A stretch of DNA of 64,000 nucleotides from positions 62,001 to 126,000 of the forward strand of contig NZ_JNYJ01000002.1 of the NCBI RefSeq assembly GCF_000716715.1. The letters are read 5' to 3'. Of the stretch, positions 35,472-43,884 are shown piece by piece. The notes under the pieces are model-generated. The model did not search any database, was not told the origin of the DNA, and saw only the letters and a program-made list of their open reading frames with translations. This DNA is from Dactylosporangium aurantiacum. Lineage in GTDB: Bacteria; Actinomycetota; Actinomycetes; Mycobacteriales; Micromonosporaceae. Every line of letters begins with the position of its first letter. The stretch's first letter is position 1. The position numbers were made by a program, and so were the translations under genes.

Positions 35472-36245
35472 TCAGGACGGCAGGATCGCCACCGCGCGGG
35501 CCCAGCCGGCGCCCGCGTTGCGGATCTTCACCGGCAGGCAGCTGACCGTGAACCCGGTCGGGGCGGGCAGCGTCTCCAGGTGGTTGAGCCGCTCGATCTG
35601 GCAGTACTCGCGCTCCCGGCCCAGGAAGTGCGCCGGCCACAGCACGCCGGTGTCGCCGGTGCGCTGGTACTCGCGGATCATGTGCCCGAACGGGGCGTCG
35701 AGGCTGAACGCGTCGGTGCCGATGACCCGCACCCCGAGGTCCAGCAGCAGCTCGGTGGCGGAGCGGTCGAGGCCGGTGAAGTCGGTGAAGTACGCCGGGG
35801 TGCCGGACAGCCGCGCCGCGCCCGTGTGCAGCAGCACCACGTCCATCGGCCGGGGCGTGTAGTCGATGCGGTCGAACTGCAGCTTGAGCCGGTCGCTGTC
35901 GACGGTGCCGACCGGCGCGTCGCTGATGTCGAGCACCACCCCGGGCCGCACGAACCAGTCCAGCGGCAGCTCGTCGACGTCGCGGGGGCGGCCGTACGCA
36001 GCCGTCGAGCCGTAGTGCGACGGCGCGTCCACGTGCGTGCCGGTGTGCGAGGTCAGCCGCAGGAAGTCCAGCGACAGCAGCTCGCCGCCGGGCAGCACCG
36101 CCGGGTCGAAGTCCAGGTCGTGCTTGGTGCGCATGGCCTCCGCCATGTGCAGCGCGCCCTCGGCCGGCGACATGACGGTGTGCTCGATCGGGTTGGGCTC
36201 CCAGACGCCGGCGTCCACCGGCGTCGACAGGTCGATGATGCGCAT
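35472..36245 (-). CDS. Polyketide cyclase of the metal-dependent hydrolase family (OxyN-like)
   Basis: 257 aa, kynurenine-formamidase-like cyclase fold. IIDLSTPVDAGVWEPNP begins the protein, the metal motif HTGTHVDAPSHY lies near residue 67, and the C-terminus has GFTVSCLPVKIRNAGAGWARAVAIL. OxyN in oxytetracycline and MtmX-type cyclases belong here; OxyN closes the second ring, so the same step is proposed. AAAGGAG is 7 nt before ATG. It follows the OxyL-like monooxygenase gene by 11 bp on the same strand. Confidence 0.88.
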   Translation of the reverse strand: MRIIDLSTPVDAGVWEPNPIEHTVMSPAEGALHMAEAMRTKHDLDFDPAVLPGGELLSLDFLRLTSHTGTHVDAPSHYGSTAAYGRPRDVDELPLDWFVRPGVVLDISDAPVGTVDSDRLKLQFDRIDYTPRPMDVVLLHTGAARLSGTPAYFTDFTGLDRSATELLLDLGVRVIGTDAFSLDAPFGHMIREYQRTGDTGVLWPAHFLGREREYCQIERLNHLETLPAPTGFTVSCLPVKIRNAGAGWARAVAILPS

Positions 36246-36256
36246 GTCCGGCTCCT

Positions 36257-37885
36257 TTACCTGGTGGTGGCGTGCTCGCCGGGGCGCAGGCCGAACCCGC
36301 GCAGCGCCGTGGCGAGGTCCTGCCCGGTGCTCAGCCGGCCCTTGCCGGCGAGGTACCCGTCGGGGCGCACGAGCGCGTAGTCGCCGGGCCCCAGCCCGAG
36401 CCGCTCGTGCACGGCGCGGTCCGGGTCCGGCAGCGGCCCCGGGTAGGTCTCGGAGCGGGCCGCGTCCAGCAGGGTGCGCACCGACACGGTCCCGCTGAAG
36501 CGCCGCGCCGCGTCGTGCAGGGCGCCGGCCACCGCGGGGTCCGCCGCGGCCACCCCGAGCAGCGTCCAGCGCGGGTCGGCGAGCTCGTCGCACATCGCCG
36601 CCCAGCCGGGGCTGCGCCGCTGCTCGTCGGTGGAGCAGGCGACCCGGTACCCGGGCCGGACGCCGGGACCGCCGGTCGCCGGCGCGCTGAGCGGGCTGCC
36701 GGCGTAGTGCAGCGCCAGCCCCGACATCCCCTCCATGATCTTGCGTTCGACCTTGCGCTTGAGCGGCTTGACCGTGTTGAGGATGCCCAGCCCGACCGGC
36801 AGGACCACGGGCGCGGCGGCGTTGCGCAGCGCGACCAGGCCGGTCGCGGTGCGGGTGGAGGCGAGCAGCGTCTCACCGATCGGCACCCGCTCCGCGGAGT
36901 AGCTGTCCAGCAGCGTGTCCTCGGCGTGGCCGCGGATCACGTCGGCGAGCTTCCAGCTCAGGTTGTACGCGTCCTGGACGCCGGTGTTGAGCCCCTGGCC
37001 GGACGCGGGGCTGTGCACGTGCGCGGCGTCGCCGGCCACGAAGCAGCGCCCGGCCCGCATCTGCCCGATCATCCGCTGCTGGATCTCGAACACCGACACC
37101 CACGTGGGTGTCCGTACGTGGACGGGGGTGCGCAGCGCCCGGGTCATCTTGCGCGCGAAGCGGGCGGCGACCGCGTCGGGGTCGTCGGCGCCGGTGACGT
37201 CGACGGTGTCCAGCAGCCGCCACTTGCCCTCGGCGGGGAACGGCACCAGCATGATCGTGCCGTTGCCGGTGTGCATCCAGTGCAGGCTGTCGCGCGGCAG
37301 CGGCGCGTCCACGACCGCGTCGGCGATGAGCCACGTCTCGGTCGAGTCGCCCTGCAGGCGCAGGTCCAGCCGCTTGCGCACCGTGCTGTGCCCGCCGTCG
37401 GCGCCGACCAGCCACGGCACGGTGAGCCGCTGCACGGTGCTGTCGGCGCGCTGCAGGACCACGTCGACGCGGTCCGGGTGGTTGGTGAGGTCGACCAGGC
37501 CGACGCCCCACTCGACGTCCACGCCGAGCCGGTGCAGGGCGTCGCGGAGGATCTCCTCCGCGATGACCTGGTCGACCTGCAGCGTGAACGGGAACCGGGT
37601 CGGCAGGTGCGAGTAGTCGGTGTCCAGCCGGATGAGCCGGCGGCCCGCCCGGTGCATCGTGAAGTGCTCGACCCGCTGGCCGCGGCGCAGGAACTCCTCG
37701 GCGAGGCCCATCTGGGCGTAGGTCTCCATCGTGCGTGCGTGGGTCGCGGTCGCGCGGCTGGTCACGGCGGGTCCGGCCGCGCGGTCGACGACGCGCACGG
37801 CGACGCCCCGCCGGGCCAGCTCGTGCGCCGCGGTCAGCCCGACCGGCCCGGCGCCCACGACCAGTACGTCGACGTCTGCGTTCAT
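36257..37885 (-). CDS. FAD-dependent aromatic monooxygenase (OxyL-like)
   Basis: 542 aa, group A flavoprotein hydroxylase. The FAD site VVGAGPVGLTAAHEL starts at residue 9, the second motif LVGADGGHSTVRK lies near 178, and GRCFVAGDAAHVHSPASGQGLNTGVQDAYNLSWKLA carries the GD motif. The C-terminal thioredoxin-like domain ends GLRPGEHATTR. Of three such enzymes in the window, this one is closest in length to OxyL, which hydroxylates C4 and C12a. Its pairing with the OxyN-type cyclase also fits. The exact position is inferred. CAGGAG precedes ATG. Confidence 0.85.
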   Translation of the reverse strand: MNADVDVLVVGAGPVGLTAAHELARRGVAVRVVDRAAGPAVTSRATATHARTMETYAQMGLAEEFLRRGQRVEHFTMHRAGRRLIRLDTDYSHLPTRFPFTLQVDQVIAEEILRDALHRLGVDVEWGVGLVDLTNHPDRVDVVLQRADSTVQRLTVPWLVGADGGHSTVRKRLDLRLQGDSTETWLIADAVVDAPLPRDSLHWMHTGNGTIMLVPFPAEGKWRLLDTVDVTGADDPDAVAARFARKMTRALRTPVHVRTPTWVSVFEIQQRMIGQMRAGRCFVAGDAAHVHSPASGQGLNTGVQDAYNLSWKLADVIRGHAEDTLLDSYSAERVPIGETLLASTRTATGLVALRNAAAPVVLPVGLGILNTVKPLKRKVERKIMEGMSGLALHYAGSPLSAPATGGPGVRPGYRVACSTDEQRRSPGWAAMCDELADPRWTLLGVAAADPAVAGALHDAARRFSGTVSVRTLLDAARSETYPGPLPDPDRAVHERLGLGPGDYALVRPDGYLAGKGRLSTGQDLATALRGFGLRPGEHATTR

Positions 37886-37927
37886 CGGCTTCTCCTGTCT
37901 CGGGTGCGGCCACTGTGCTGACCGCGC

Positions 37928-38028
37928 CTCGACCACCGGTCGAGCAGCGGCGGAGCGACGCCGCCCGGGGAGGGCGCCGCCGGGTGCGCACCGGCCCGCT
38001 CGCCCTGCCCTCGACCCGCCGTCGAGCG
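37928..38028. promoter_or_regulatory. Two palindromic SARP-type boxes in a divergent promoter region
   Basis: CTCGAC-N5-GTCGAG occurs twice (37928-37944 and 38010-38026). Read as heptamers, TCGACCA/TCGAGCA (37929, 37940) and TCGCCCT/TCGACCC/TCGAGCG (38000, 38011, 38022) are 11 bp apart. The 226-bp region separates the OxyL-like gene (minus) from the ligase operon (plus) and holds no gene. Confidence 0.65.
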
Positions 38029-38111
38029 CCCGCCGCCACAGTCCGTCGTGCACCGCGACAGGCACCGGACGCGGGCACCGGACCGGACACCAGAGGGAGT
38101 GACGAGCCACG

Positions 38112-39710
38112 ATGAGCGCTGCGTACGTGACCGCCGGCCCACCGATCCGCGGCACCCTCGACGGGCTGCTCGGCGGGCCCGGCGTCGCCGACCTGCTGAC
38201 CAGGGCCGCGCACCGGGACCCGGACCGGGTCGCGCTGCGGTGCGGGGCGCGGCAGTACACCTTCGCCGGGCTCGACGACGCCGTCAGCCGGTGCGCCGCC
38301 GTCCTGCGCGGGCTCGCCGCGCCGGGCTCGGTGGTCGCGGTCGCCGGCGTGCTCGACCCCGTCTTCGCCGTCGGGTTCCTCGGCGCGATCCGGGCCGGCC
38401 ACGTCAGCGCGCAGGTCAATCCGCTGCTGCACGAGGAGGCGCTGCGGCACGTGCTGGCCCTCAGCGAGGCGGCGACGGCGATCGTCACGCCGCGCATGTA
38501 CCGCCGCCTCGCCGGCTCCCGCGACTGGCTGCCGCGGCTGGGGCGGATCGTGCTCACCCACCGCGACGCGGAGACGGCCGCCGACGCGGTACCGACGCTG
38601 TGGGACCTCATGGACGGCGCGCCCGCCGGCGCCGGCCCGGCCGGCAGCACCGCCGGGGACGCCGACCCCGACGCGGTGGCGTGCCTGCAGTTCACCAGCG
38701 GCACCACCGGACCGGCGCGGGCCGTGCGCCTGTCGCACCGCAACCTCACCGTCAACGCGGCGCAGACCGCGTACGGCCACCGTCTCAGCGACACGTCGGT
38801 GCTGTTCAACTACCTGCCGACGTTCCACCTCATGCACCTGACGATCGGCCTGGCCGCCGGCGCGACCCACGTGCTGTGGCCGGACGAGGACGTCGCCGAC
38901 GCGGTGCGCGGCGCGGCCCGGTGCGGCGCCACCCACTTCTACAGCCTGCCGGTGCGCCTGATCCGCCTCGCCCGCGACGAGCGGCTGCCGGGGCTGCGGA
39001 TCCCGGGGCTGCGGGCCGTGCTGTCCGGCGGGTCCGCGGTGCCGCCCGAGGTGACCGAGGCGCTGCAGCGGCACTTCGCGGTGCCGGTGACGCAGGGCTT
39101 CGGGCTGGCGGAGACGTCACCGTCGACGCACCTGGGCCACCTGGAGCGGCCCCGCACCGGCTCGTGCGGACCGCCGGTGCCGGGCACCGAGTGCCGCATC
39201 GTCGACGTCGACACCGGCGTGCCGCTGCCGCCCGGCGGTGTCGGCGAGATCCAGGTCCGCGGGCCGCAGCTGATGCTCGGCTACCTGGGCCGGGACCGCT
39301 CCCGCGACGTCGACGCCGACGGCTGGTTCGCCACCGGCGACGTCGGCCGGGTCGACGAGGACGGCTACCTGTACGTCGTGGACCGCATCAAGGACGTGTT
39401 CAAGTGCGACAACTGGCTGGTCTCGCCGAGCGAGATCGAGGCCACGCTGCGCAGCCACCCGGCGGTCGCCGACTGTGTCGTGTTCGACCACCCCGACCCG
39501 GACAGCGGCGCGGTCGCGCACGCCCTCGCCGTCGTCACCGACCCGGCCACGGACCCCGCCGGGCTCATGTCGTTCGTCAACGAACGGCAGCCGTACTACG
39601 CGCACCTCAAGGACGTCGAGCTGGTCGACGCGATCCCGCGCTCGGCGACCGGCAAGGTGCAGCGCCGGGCGTTGCGCGACGCCGCGCTCGAACGGCGCCG
39701 CACCCGGTAG
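38112..39710 (+). CDS. Acyl-CoA ligase (AMP-forming, OxyH-like)
   Basis: 532 aa, ANL superfamily. P-loop FTSGTTGPARA near residue 197, GGSAVPPEV, GFGLAETSPS, DGWFATGDVGRVDEDGYLYVVDR and the C-terminal catalytic Lys in RSATGKVQRRAL are all in place. It activates a carboxylic acid as adenylate and usually the CoA thioester. Tetracycline clusters carry such a ligase (OxyH) of unsettled role. It heads a four-gene plus-strand unit (ligase, small monooxygenase, methyltransferase, malonyltransferase). Confidence 0.9.
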   Translation: MSAAYVTAGPPIRGTLDGLLGGPGVADLLTRAAHRDPDRVALRCGARQYTFAGLDDAVSRCAAVLRGLAAPGSVVAVAGVLDPVFAVGFLGAIRAGHVSAQVNPLLHEEALRHVLALSEAATAIVTPRMYRRLAGSRDWLPRLGRIVLTHRDAETAADAVPTLWDLMDGAPAGAGPAGSTAGDADPDAVACLQFTSGTTGPARAVRLSHRNLTVNAAQTAYGHRLSDTSVLFNYLPTFHLMHLTIGLAAGATHVLWPDEDVADAVRGAARCGATHFYSLPVRLIRLARDERLPGLRIPGLRAVLSGGSAVPPEVTEALQRHFAVPVTQGFGLAETSPSTHLGHLERPRTGSCGPPVPGTECRIVDVDTGVPLPPGGVGEIQVRGPQLMLGYLGRDRSRDVDADGWFATGDVGRVDEDGYLYVVDRIKDVFKCDNWLVSPSEIEATLRSHPAVADCVVFDHPDPDSGAVAHALAVVTDPATDPAGLMSFVNERQPYYAHLKDVELVDAIPRSATGKVQRRALRDAALERRRTR

Positions 39711-39742
39711 GCCACCGACCCACCCACAGACAGGAGTGCAGC

Positions 39743-40066
39743 ATGTTCACGTTCATCGACCGGCTCACGGTCACCGGCGACGCCGCCGAGTTCGAGCGGG
39801 TCATCGCCGAGATCTCCCGGCACATGGCGACCCAGCCGGGGTTCCGCTCGCACCGGTTCTACCAGTCGCAGCGCGACCCGAAGGTGTACGTCGAGATCGC
39901 CGAGTGGGAGAGCGCCGAGCACCACCGGCAGGCGACCGCGACCGACGGCTTCCGGCAGCCGCTGCAGACCGTCATCAAGCACGCCGAGGTCGACTTCGCG
40001 CCGTACACGCTGCGCGCCCAGCACAGCGCCGACGCGCACGACGCGCCCGCCGGGGCCACCCGGTGA
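39743..40066 (+). CDS. Antibiotic biosynthesis monooxygenase (ABM) domain protein
   Basis: 107 aa ferredoxin-like ABM fold: FIDRLTVTGDAAEFERVI, MATQPGFRSHRFYQSQRDPKVYVEIAEWES. The family includes cofactor-free anthrone/quinone-forming oxygenases and helper cyclases of aromatic polyketides (ActVA-Orf6, TcmH types); OxyG-like is the best guess. AGGAGTG precedes ATG. The stop overlaps the next gene's GTG. Confidence 0.85.
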   Translation: MFTFIDRLTVTGDAAEFERVIAEISRHMATQPGFRSHRFYQSQRDPKVYVEIAEWESAEHHRQATATDGFRQPLQTVIKHAEVDFAPYTLRAQHSADAHDAPAGATR

Positions 40067-41127
40067 CGGCCACGGACGGCACCGCGGGCACTGCCGCGGA
40101 CGGGACCGGCACCGCGCTGCCCGACGCGGTGCGGCACCTGCGGGAGCTGGCGCTCAGCGCGGCCGGCGCGGCGGCGGTGCGGGTCGCGGCCCGGCTCGGC
40201 CTCGCCGACGCGCTCGGCGACGCGCCGCGCACCGCCGCCGACCTCGCCGCGGACGTCGGCGCCGACCCGGCCGCCACGCTGCGGCTGCTGCGGGTCCTCG
40301 CCAGCCACGGCCTGTTCACCGCCACCGACGACGGCCGGTGGGCGCACACCCCGATGTCGCGGCTGCTGCGCGACGACGCACCGCTCGGCCTGCGCCACAG
40401 CGTGCTGTGGGCGACCGAGCCGTGGACGTGGCAGCTGTGGCCGCACCTGGAGCAGGCCGTGCGCAGCGGCCACAGCGTCTTCGAGGACCTGCACGGGCAG
40501 GAGTTCTTCGCATACCTGCACGCCGAGGCACCGCAGTCCGCCGAGGTGTTCAACCGGGCGATGACCCAGTCCAGCCGGCTGTCCGGCCGGGCCATCGCCG
40601 ACGTGCTCGACCTCGCCGGCGCCGAGGTGGTCGCCGACATCGCCGGCGGGCAGGGGCACGTGCTGCGGACCCTGCTGGAGCGCCACGACCACCTGCGCGG
40701 GGTGCTGTTCGACCTGCCGGAGGTCGTCGCGGCCGCGGACCCGGCGCTGCGCCCCGGCGGCGCCCTCGCCGGCCGGGTCCGGCTGGTCGCCGGCGACTGC
40801 CGCCACGACGTGCCGGTGCGCGCCGACCTGTACCTGCTGAAGAACATCCTCGAGTGGGACGACGACAGCACCGTCGCCACGTTGCGCAGCATCGTCGCCG
40901 CGGCCCGCCCCGGCGCCCGGGTCATGGTCCTGGAGAACCTCATCGACGGCAGCCCCGAGATGCGCTTCACCACCGCGATGGACCTGCTGCTGCTGCTCAA
41001 CGTCGGCGGCCGCAAGCACACCCGGCAGGGGCTGCTCGACCTCATGGCGAAGGCCGACCTGCGGGTCACCGAGGTGCGGCCGGTGAACTCGTACCTGCAC
41101 CTGATCGCCGCCACCGTGCCCGGATGA
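40063..41127 (+). CDS. SAM-dependent methyltransferase, TcmN/DmpM O-MT family (candidate OxyF-type C6 methyltransferase)
   Basis: 354 aa. An N-terminal dimerisation winged helix (AADLAADVGADPAATLRLLRVLASHGLF) and a C-terminal Rossmann domain with VVADIAGGQGHVLRTLLERH and LYLLKNILEWDDD (His of true O-MTs replaced around LKNIL). In tetracyclines the C6 methyltransferase OxyF has this fold and neighbours the ligase gene, so this is the preferred C6 candidate; the paralogue at 47317 would then be the 8-O-methyltransferase. The two roles could be swapped. It overlaps both neighbours (GTGA, ATGA). Confidence 0.85.
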   Translation: MTATDGTAGTAADGTGTALPDAVRHLRELALSAAGAAAVRVAARLGLADALGDAPRTAADLAADVGADPAATLRLLRVLASHGLFTATDDGRWAHTPMSRLLRDDAPLGLRHSVLWATEPWTWQLWPHLEQAVRSGHSVFEDLHGQEFFAYLHAEAPQSAEVFNRAMTQSSRLSGRAIADVLDLAGAEVVADIAGGQGHVLRTLLERHDHLRGVLFDLPEVVAAADPALRPGGALAGRVRLVAGDCRHDVPVRADLYLLKNILEWDDDSTVATLRSIVAAARPGARVMVLENLIDGSPEMRFTTAMDLLLLLNVGGRKHTRQGLLDLMAKADLRVTEVRPVNSYLHLIAATVPG

Positions 41128-42119
41128 GCGGGCGGCCGGTCGCGCTGCTGCTGCCCGGGCAGGGATCGCAGCACCCCGGCATGGCGGTGGAGCTGTACGG
41201 CGCCGAGCCGGCGTTCACCGACGCCATGGACGGGTTCCTCGGCCTGCTCGGCGCGGAGGGCCGCCGGCTGCGCGCCGCGTGGCTGTCGGCCCGGCCGGGT
41301 GCGGCGTTCGACGACGCGGCGACCGCGCAGCCGCTGCTGTTCGCGGTCGGGTACGCGCTGGGCCGGGCCCTGCACGACCGTGGTGTCCGGCCGGCCGCGC
41401 TGCTCGGGCACAGCGTCGGCGAGCTGGCCGCGGCCGTGCTCGCCGGCGTGCTCGACCTGCCCGGCGCGGCGCACGTGAACCTGGCCCGCACGGCCGCGAT
41501 GGCGGGCGCCCCGCCCGGCGGGATGCTCGCCGTCGTGGCCGCGGCGGCGGACCTGGCGCCGTACGTGGACCCGCCCGGCGACCCGGACGGGGTGGTGGTC
41601 GGCGCCGTCAACGCGCCGCGGCAGACGGTGCTGTGCGGGCCGCTGCCGCGGCTGTCGGCGGTCGCCGGGCGGCTGCGCGCCGACGGGGTCGTGCACCGGC
41701 CGGTCGCGGCCCGGCAGCCGTTCCACAGCCCGGCCCTGGCCGGCGCGGCGGCCCGGTTCGCGGCGGCGTTCGCCGACGTGCCCCTGGCGGCGCCGGGCAT
41801 CCCGGTGTGGTCCACCCGCACCGGCGCCGTGGTCGGCGCGGCGCAGGCGCTCGACGGCGGGTTCTGGGGCGGCCAGCTGGCCGCGCCGGTGCTGTTCTGG
41901 CCGGCCCTGGACGCGCTGCTGGCCGGCGGCGGGTACACCCTCGTGGAGGCCGGCCCGGGCCAGCTGCTGACGACCCTGGCCCGGCGGCACCCGGCGGTGC
42001 GCGCCGGGCGCAGCGCGGTCGTGCCGCTGCTGCCGTCCGGCACGGCCGGCGCCGCCGGTGCCCGCGACACGTTCGGTGCGGCGCTCGCCACGCTGACCGG
42101 ACCCGGCCCGCGGCACTGA
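41124..42119 (+). CDS. Malonyl-CoA:ACP acyltransferase (OxyP-like)
   Basis: 331 aa. LLLPGQGSQHPGM at the start, the catalytic Ser97 in LLGHSVGELAAA, the active-site His in RQPFHSPALAG, and ARTAAMAGAPPGGMLAVV identify an acyltransferase domain. It loads malonyl units on the ACP or edits wrong starters, as proposed for OxyP. Coupled by ATGA to the methyltransferase gene. Last gene of its unit, followed by stacked hairpins. Confidence 0.92.
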   Translation: MSGRPVALLLPGQGSQHPGMAVELYGAEPAFTDAMDGFLGLLGAEGRRLRAAWLSARPGAAFDDAATAQPLLFAVGYALGRALHDRGVRPAALLGHSVGELAAAVLAGVLDLPGAAHVNLARTAAMAGAPPGGMLAVVAAAADLAPYVDPPGDPDGVVVGAVNAPRQTVLCGPLPRLSAVAGRLRADGVVHRPVAARQPFHSPALAGAAARFAAAFADVPLAAPGIPVWSTRTGAVVGAAQALDGGFWGGQLAAPVLFWPALDALLAGGGYTLVEAGPGQLLTTLARRHPAVRAGRSAVVPLLPSGTAGAAGARDTFGAALATLTGPGPRH

Positions 42120-42144
42120 CCCTCCGCACACGACGGCCCCGGGA

Positions 42145-42240
42145 GCGCGGTGCGCCCCGGGGCTGCGATCCTGACCGTCCACGGTTCGGGGGGCGCGGTG
42201 CGCCCCGGGGCTGCGATCCTGACCCTCCACGGCCCGGGGG
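42145..42240. repeat. 48-bp tandem repeat, each unit containing a hairpin
   Basis: Two units starting GCGCGGTGCGCCCC at 42145 and 42193 differ in about three positions. Each can fold (CCCGGG-GCGC arms). They lead into the terminator hairpin at 42230. Confidence 0.75.
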
Positions 42241-42260
42241 CGCGAAGCGCCCCCGGGCCG
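42230..42260. terminator. Bidirectional terminator between acyltransferase and SnoaL-like genes
   Basis: 14-bp perfect stem CGGCCCGGGGGCGC with its complement and a GAA loop, at the end of a tandem repeat, between convergent genes ending at 42119 and 42273. Confidence 0.85.
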
Positions 42261-42272
42261 TCCGTCGCCGGC

Positions 42273-42722
42273 TCAGCGCAGGTCGTCGCGGGTGACGCTG
42301 CGGCTGCGCACCCGCAGCTCGCCGTCCTCGCGGACCAGCACGTCGGTGCAGACGCAGGTGCGGTGCAGCCGCGGCTCGCCCCCCTCCAGGGTCGAGAACA
42401 CCAGCGCGTAGCAGCGCACCAGCACCGTGCCGTCCGGCTGCGGCCGCACGTCCAGCATGCCGTGCCAGTGCCGGCGCTGATCACCGGCCGCGGCCAGCTC
42501 CGCCGCCGTCCGGCGCATCATCGCGACCAGGTTGTCCCGGCCGTGGACCGGCTCCGGCAGGGTCGGCACGGCGAAGCTGCCGTCCGCGGTGAACGTGGCG
42601 CCCCACTCGTCGGCCGCGCCGGCGTCCAGCAGCTGCATGTGCCGGGCGTAGAACTGCTGCACCTCGATGTAGAGCCGGTCGAACCCGATGTCCCGCACCT
42701 GCGGCGCCGCCTGCGTTGTCAC
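42273..42722 (-). CDS. SnoaL/NTF2-like fold protein
   Basis: 149 aa, alpha+beta cone: FYARHMQLLDAGAADEWGATFTADGSFAVP then HWHGMLDVRPQPDGTVLVRCYALVF. Members of this superfamily are polyketide cyclases (SnoaL), hydroxylases (SnoK-type partners) and dehydratases. I cannot tell which here; a late ring closure or hydroxylation is possible. GTG at 42722 follows GGGAGAGG. It is the only minus-strand gene inside a plus-strand block and shares a divergent control region with the aromatase gene. Confidence 0.8.
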   Translation of the reverse strand: MTTQAAPQVRDIGFDRLYIEVQQFYARHMQLLDAGAADEWGATFTADGSFAVPTLPEPVHGRDNLVAMMRRTAAELAAAGDQRRHWHGMLDVRPQPDGTVLVRCYALVFSTLEGGEPRLHRTCVCTDVLVREDGELRVRSRSVTRDDLR

Positions 42723-42795
42723 GATGCCTCTCCCGTCGTCGCGGTTGCCACCGGCCGTGCTGCCGGCCGGCCCGGCCAACGCTGCCGGTGCCCGT

Positions 42796-42859
42796 TCGAC
42801 GCCCGGTGGAGGGCGGCTCGCAGCGGTCTGGTCGACCCGTGCTTGACCCGGCCTATAAG
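42796..42859 (+). promoter_or_regulatory. SARP-type repeats and -10 element upstream of the aromatase gene
   Basis: TCGACGC, TGGAGGG and TCGCAGC start at 42796, 42807 and 42818; TCGACCC and TTGACCC start at 42832 and 42843. TATAAG begins at 42854, again 11 bp on. No normal -35 spacing is present, which fits activator-dependent transcription of the aromatase operon. The 211-bp region 42723-42933 has no gene. Confidence 0.65.
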
Positions 42860-42933
42860 GGCGGCGCCGACCTTAGAACGCGACGGCAACGCGACGCGAC
42901 GCGACGGGTCCGTCCGAGACGAGAGGATCTCCC

Positions 42934-43884
42934 ATGTTGACGGTCGACACCCAGGTCGTGGAGGACCGGTGCGCGGTCGGCGCACCCGCGACCGACGTGG
43001 CGCAGGTGCTGAACGACGTCGCCGGCTGGCCCCAGCTGCACCGCCCGGCGGTGCACGCCGAGGTCCGCGAGCGCGGCGAGGACGGCGACCTGGTGCAGCA
43101 CTGGTGGGTGACCAGCCGCACCACGGTGCGCAGCTGGCTGGAGCGGCGCACCGTGTCCGACGGCGGCCGGCGGGTCGACGTCGTGCACGAGCCGGCCGCG
43201 GCGCCGTTCGCCGACGTCCGTCAACAGTGGACGGTGCAGGACGACGGCGCCGGCGGCAGCGTCATCCAGGTGCGTCACCAGTTCACCCTGGCCCGGCCCG
43301 ACCAGGCGGAGGCGGCGCGGCAGGTGGAGCTGGCCCGCGGCGAGCTCGCCGAGTTCCTCGCGTCGGTCCGGTACGCCGCCGAGCACCGCGAGGAGCTGGC
43401 CGACCTCGTGGTCGCCTTCGAGGACCCGCTGTACGTCGCCGGGCCGGTCGAGAAGGCGTACACCTACCTGTACGAGGCCGACAAGTGGCCGGAGCGCATC
43501 CCGCACGTCGTGGGCCTGAAGCTGGAGCAGCCGTCGCCGGACGTGCAGTTCTTCGACATGGACACGAAGTCCGCGGACGGCTCCGAGCACACGACCCGCT
43601 CGGTGCGCATCTGCCTGGAGAACCACAAGATCGTGTACAAGCAGACGCAGCCGCCGAAGACGATGACCGCGCACACCGGGCACTGGCTGGTCACCCCGGC
43701 GCGGGAGGGGTTCATCCTCAGCGCCCGGCACACCGCCACGATCCGGCCCGAGGGCATGCACCTGCTCGGCGAGGGCACGACCGTGGAGAAGGCCCGCCGG
43801 TACCTGCGCCGGGTCCTCAGCGCCAACAGCATGGGCAACCTGCGGCTGGCCAAGGCGTACGCGGAAGAGGAGCTGGGCTGGTGA
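42934..43884 (+). CDS. Didomain aromatase/cyclase (OxyK/TcmN type)
   Basis: 316 aa with two START/SRPBCC domains, each opening with a stretch such as VGAPATDVAQVLNDVAGWPQLH (residues 15-36) and VAGPVEKAYTYLYEADKWPERIPHV (about 169-193). It guides first-ring cyclisation and aromatisation of the reduced polyketide, as OxyK does. GAGAGGA precedes ATG. Coupled by GTGA to a methyltransferase. Confidence 0.93.
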   Translation: MLTVDTQVVEDRCAVGAPATDVAQVLNDVAGWPQLHRPAVHAEVRERGEDGDLVQHWWVTSRTTVRSWLERRTVSDGGRRVDVVHEPAAAPFADVRQQWTVQDDGAGGSVIQVRHQFTLARPDQAEAARQVELARGELAEFLASVRYAAEHREELADLVVAFEDPLYVAGPVEKAYTYLYEADKWPERIPHVVGLKLEQPSPDVQFFDMDTKSADGSEHTTRSVRICLENHKIVYKQTQPPKTMTAHTGHWLVTPAREGFILSARHTATIRPEGMHLLGEGTTVEKARRYLRRVLSANSMGNLRLAKAYAEEELGW

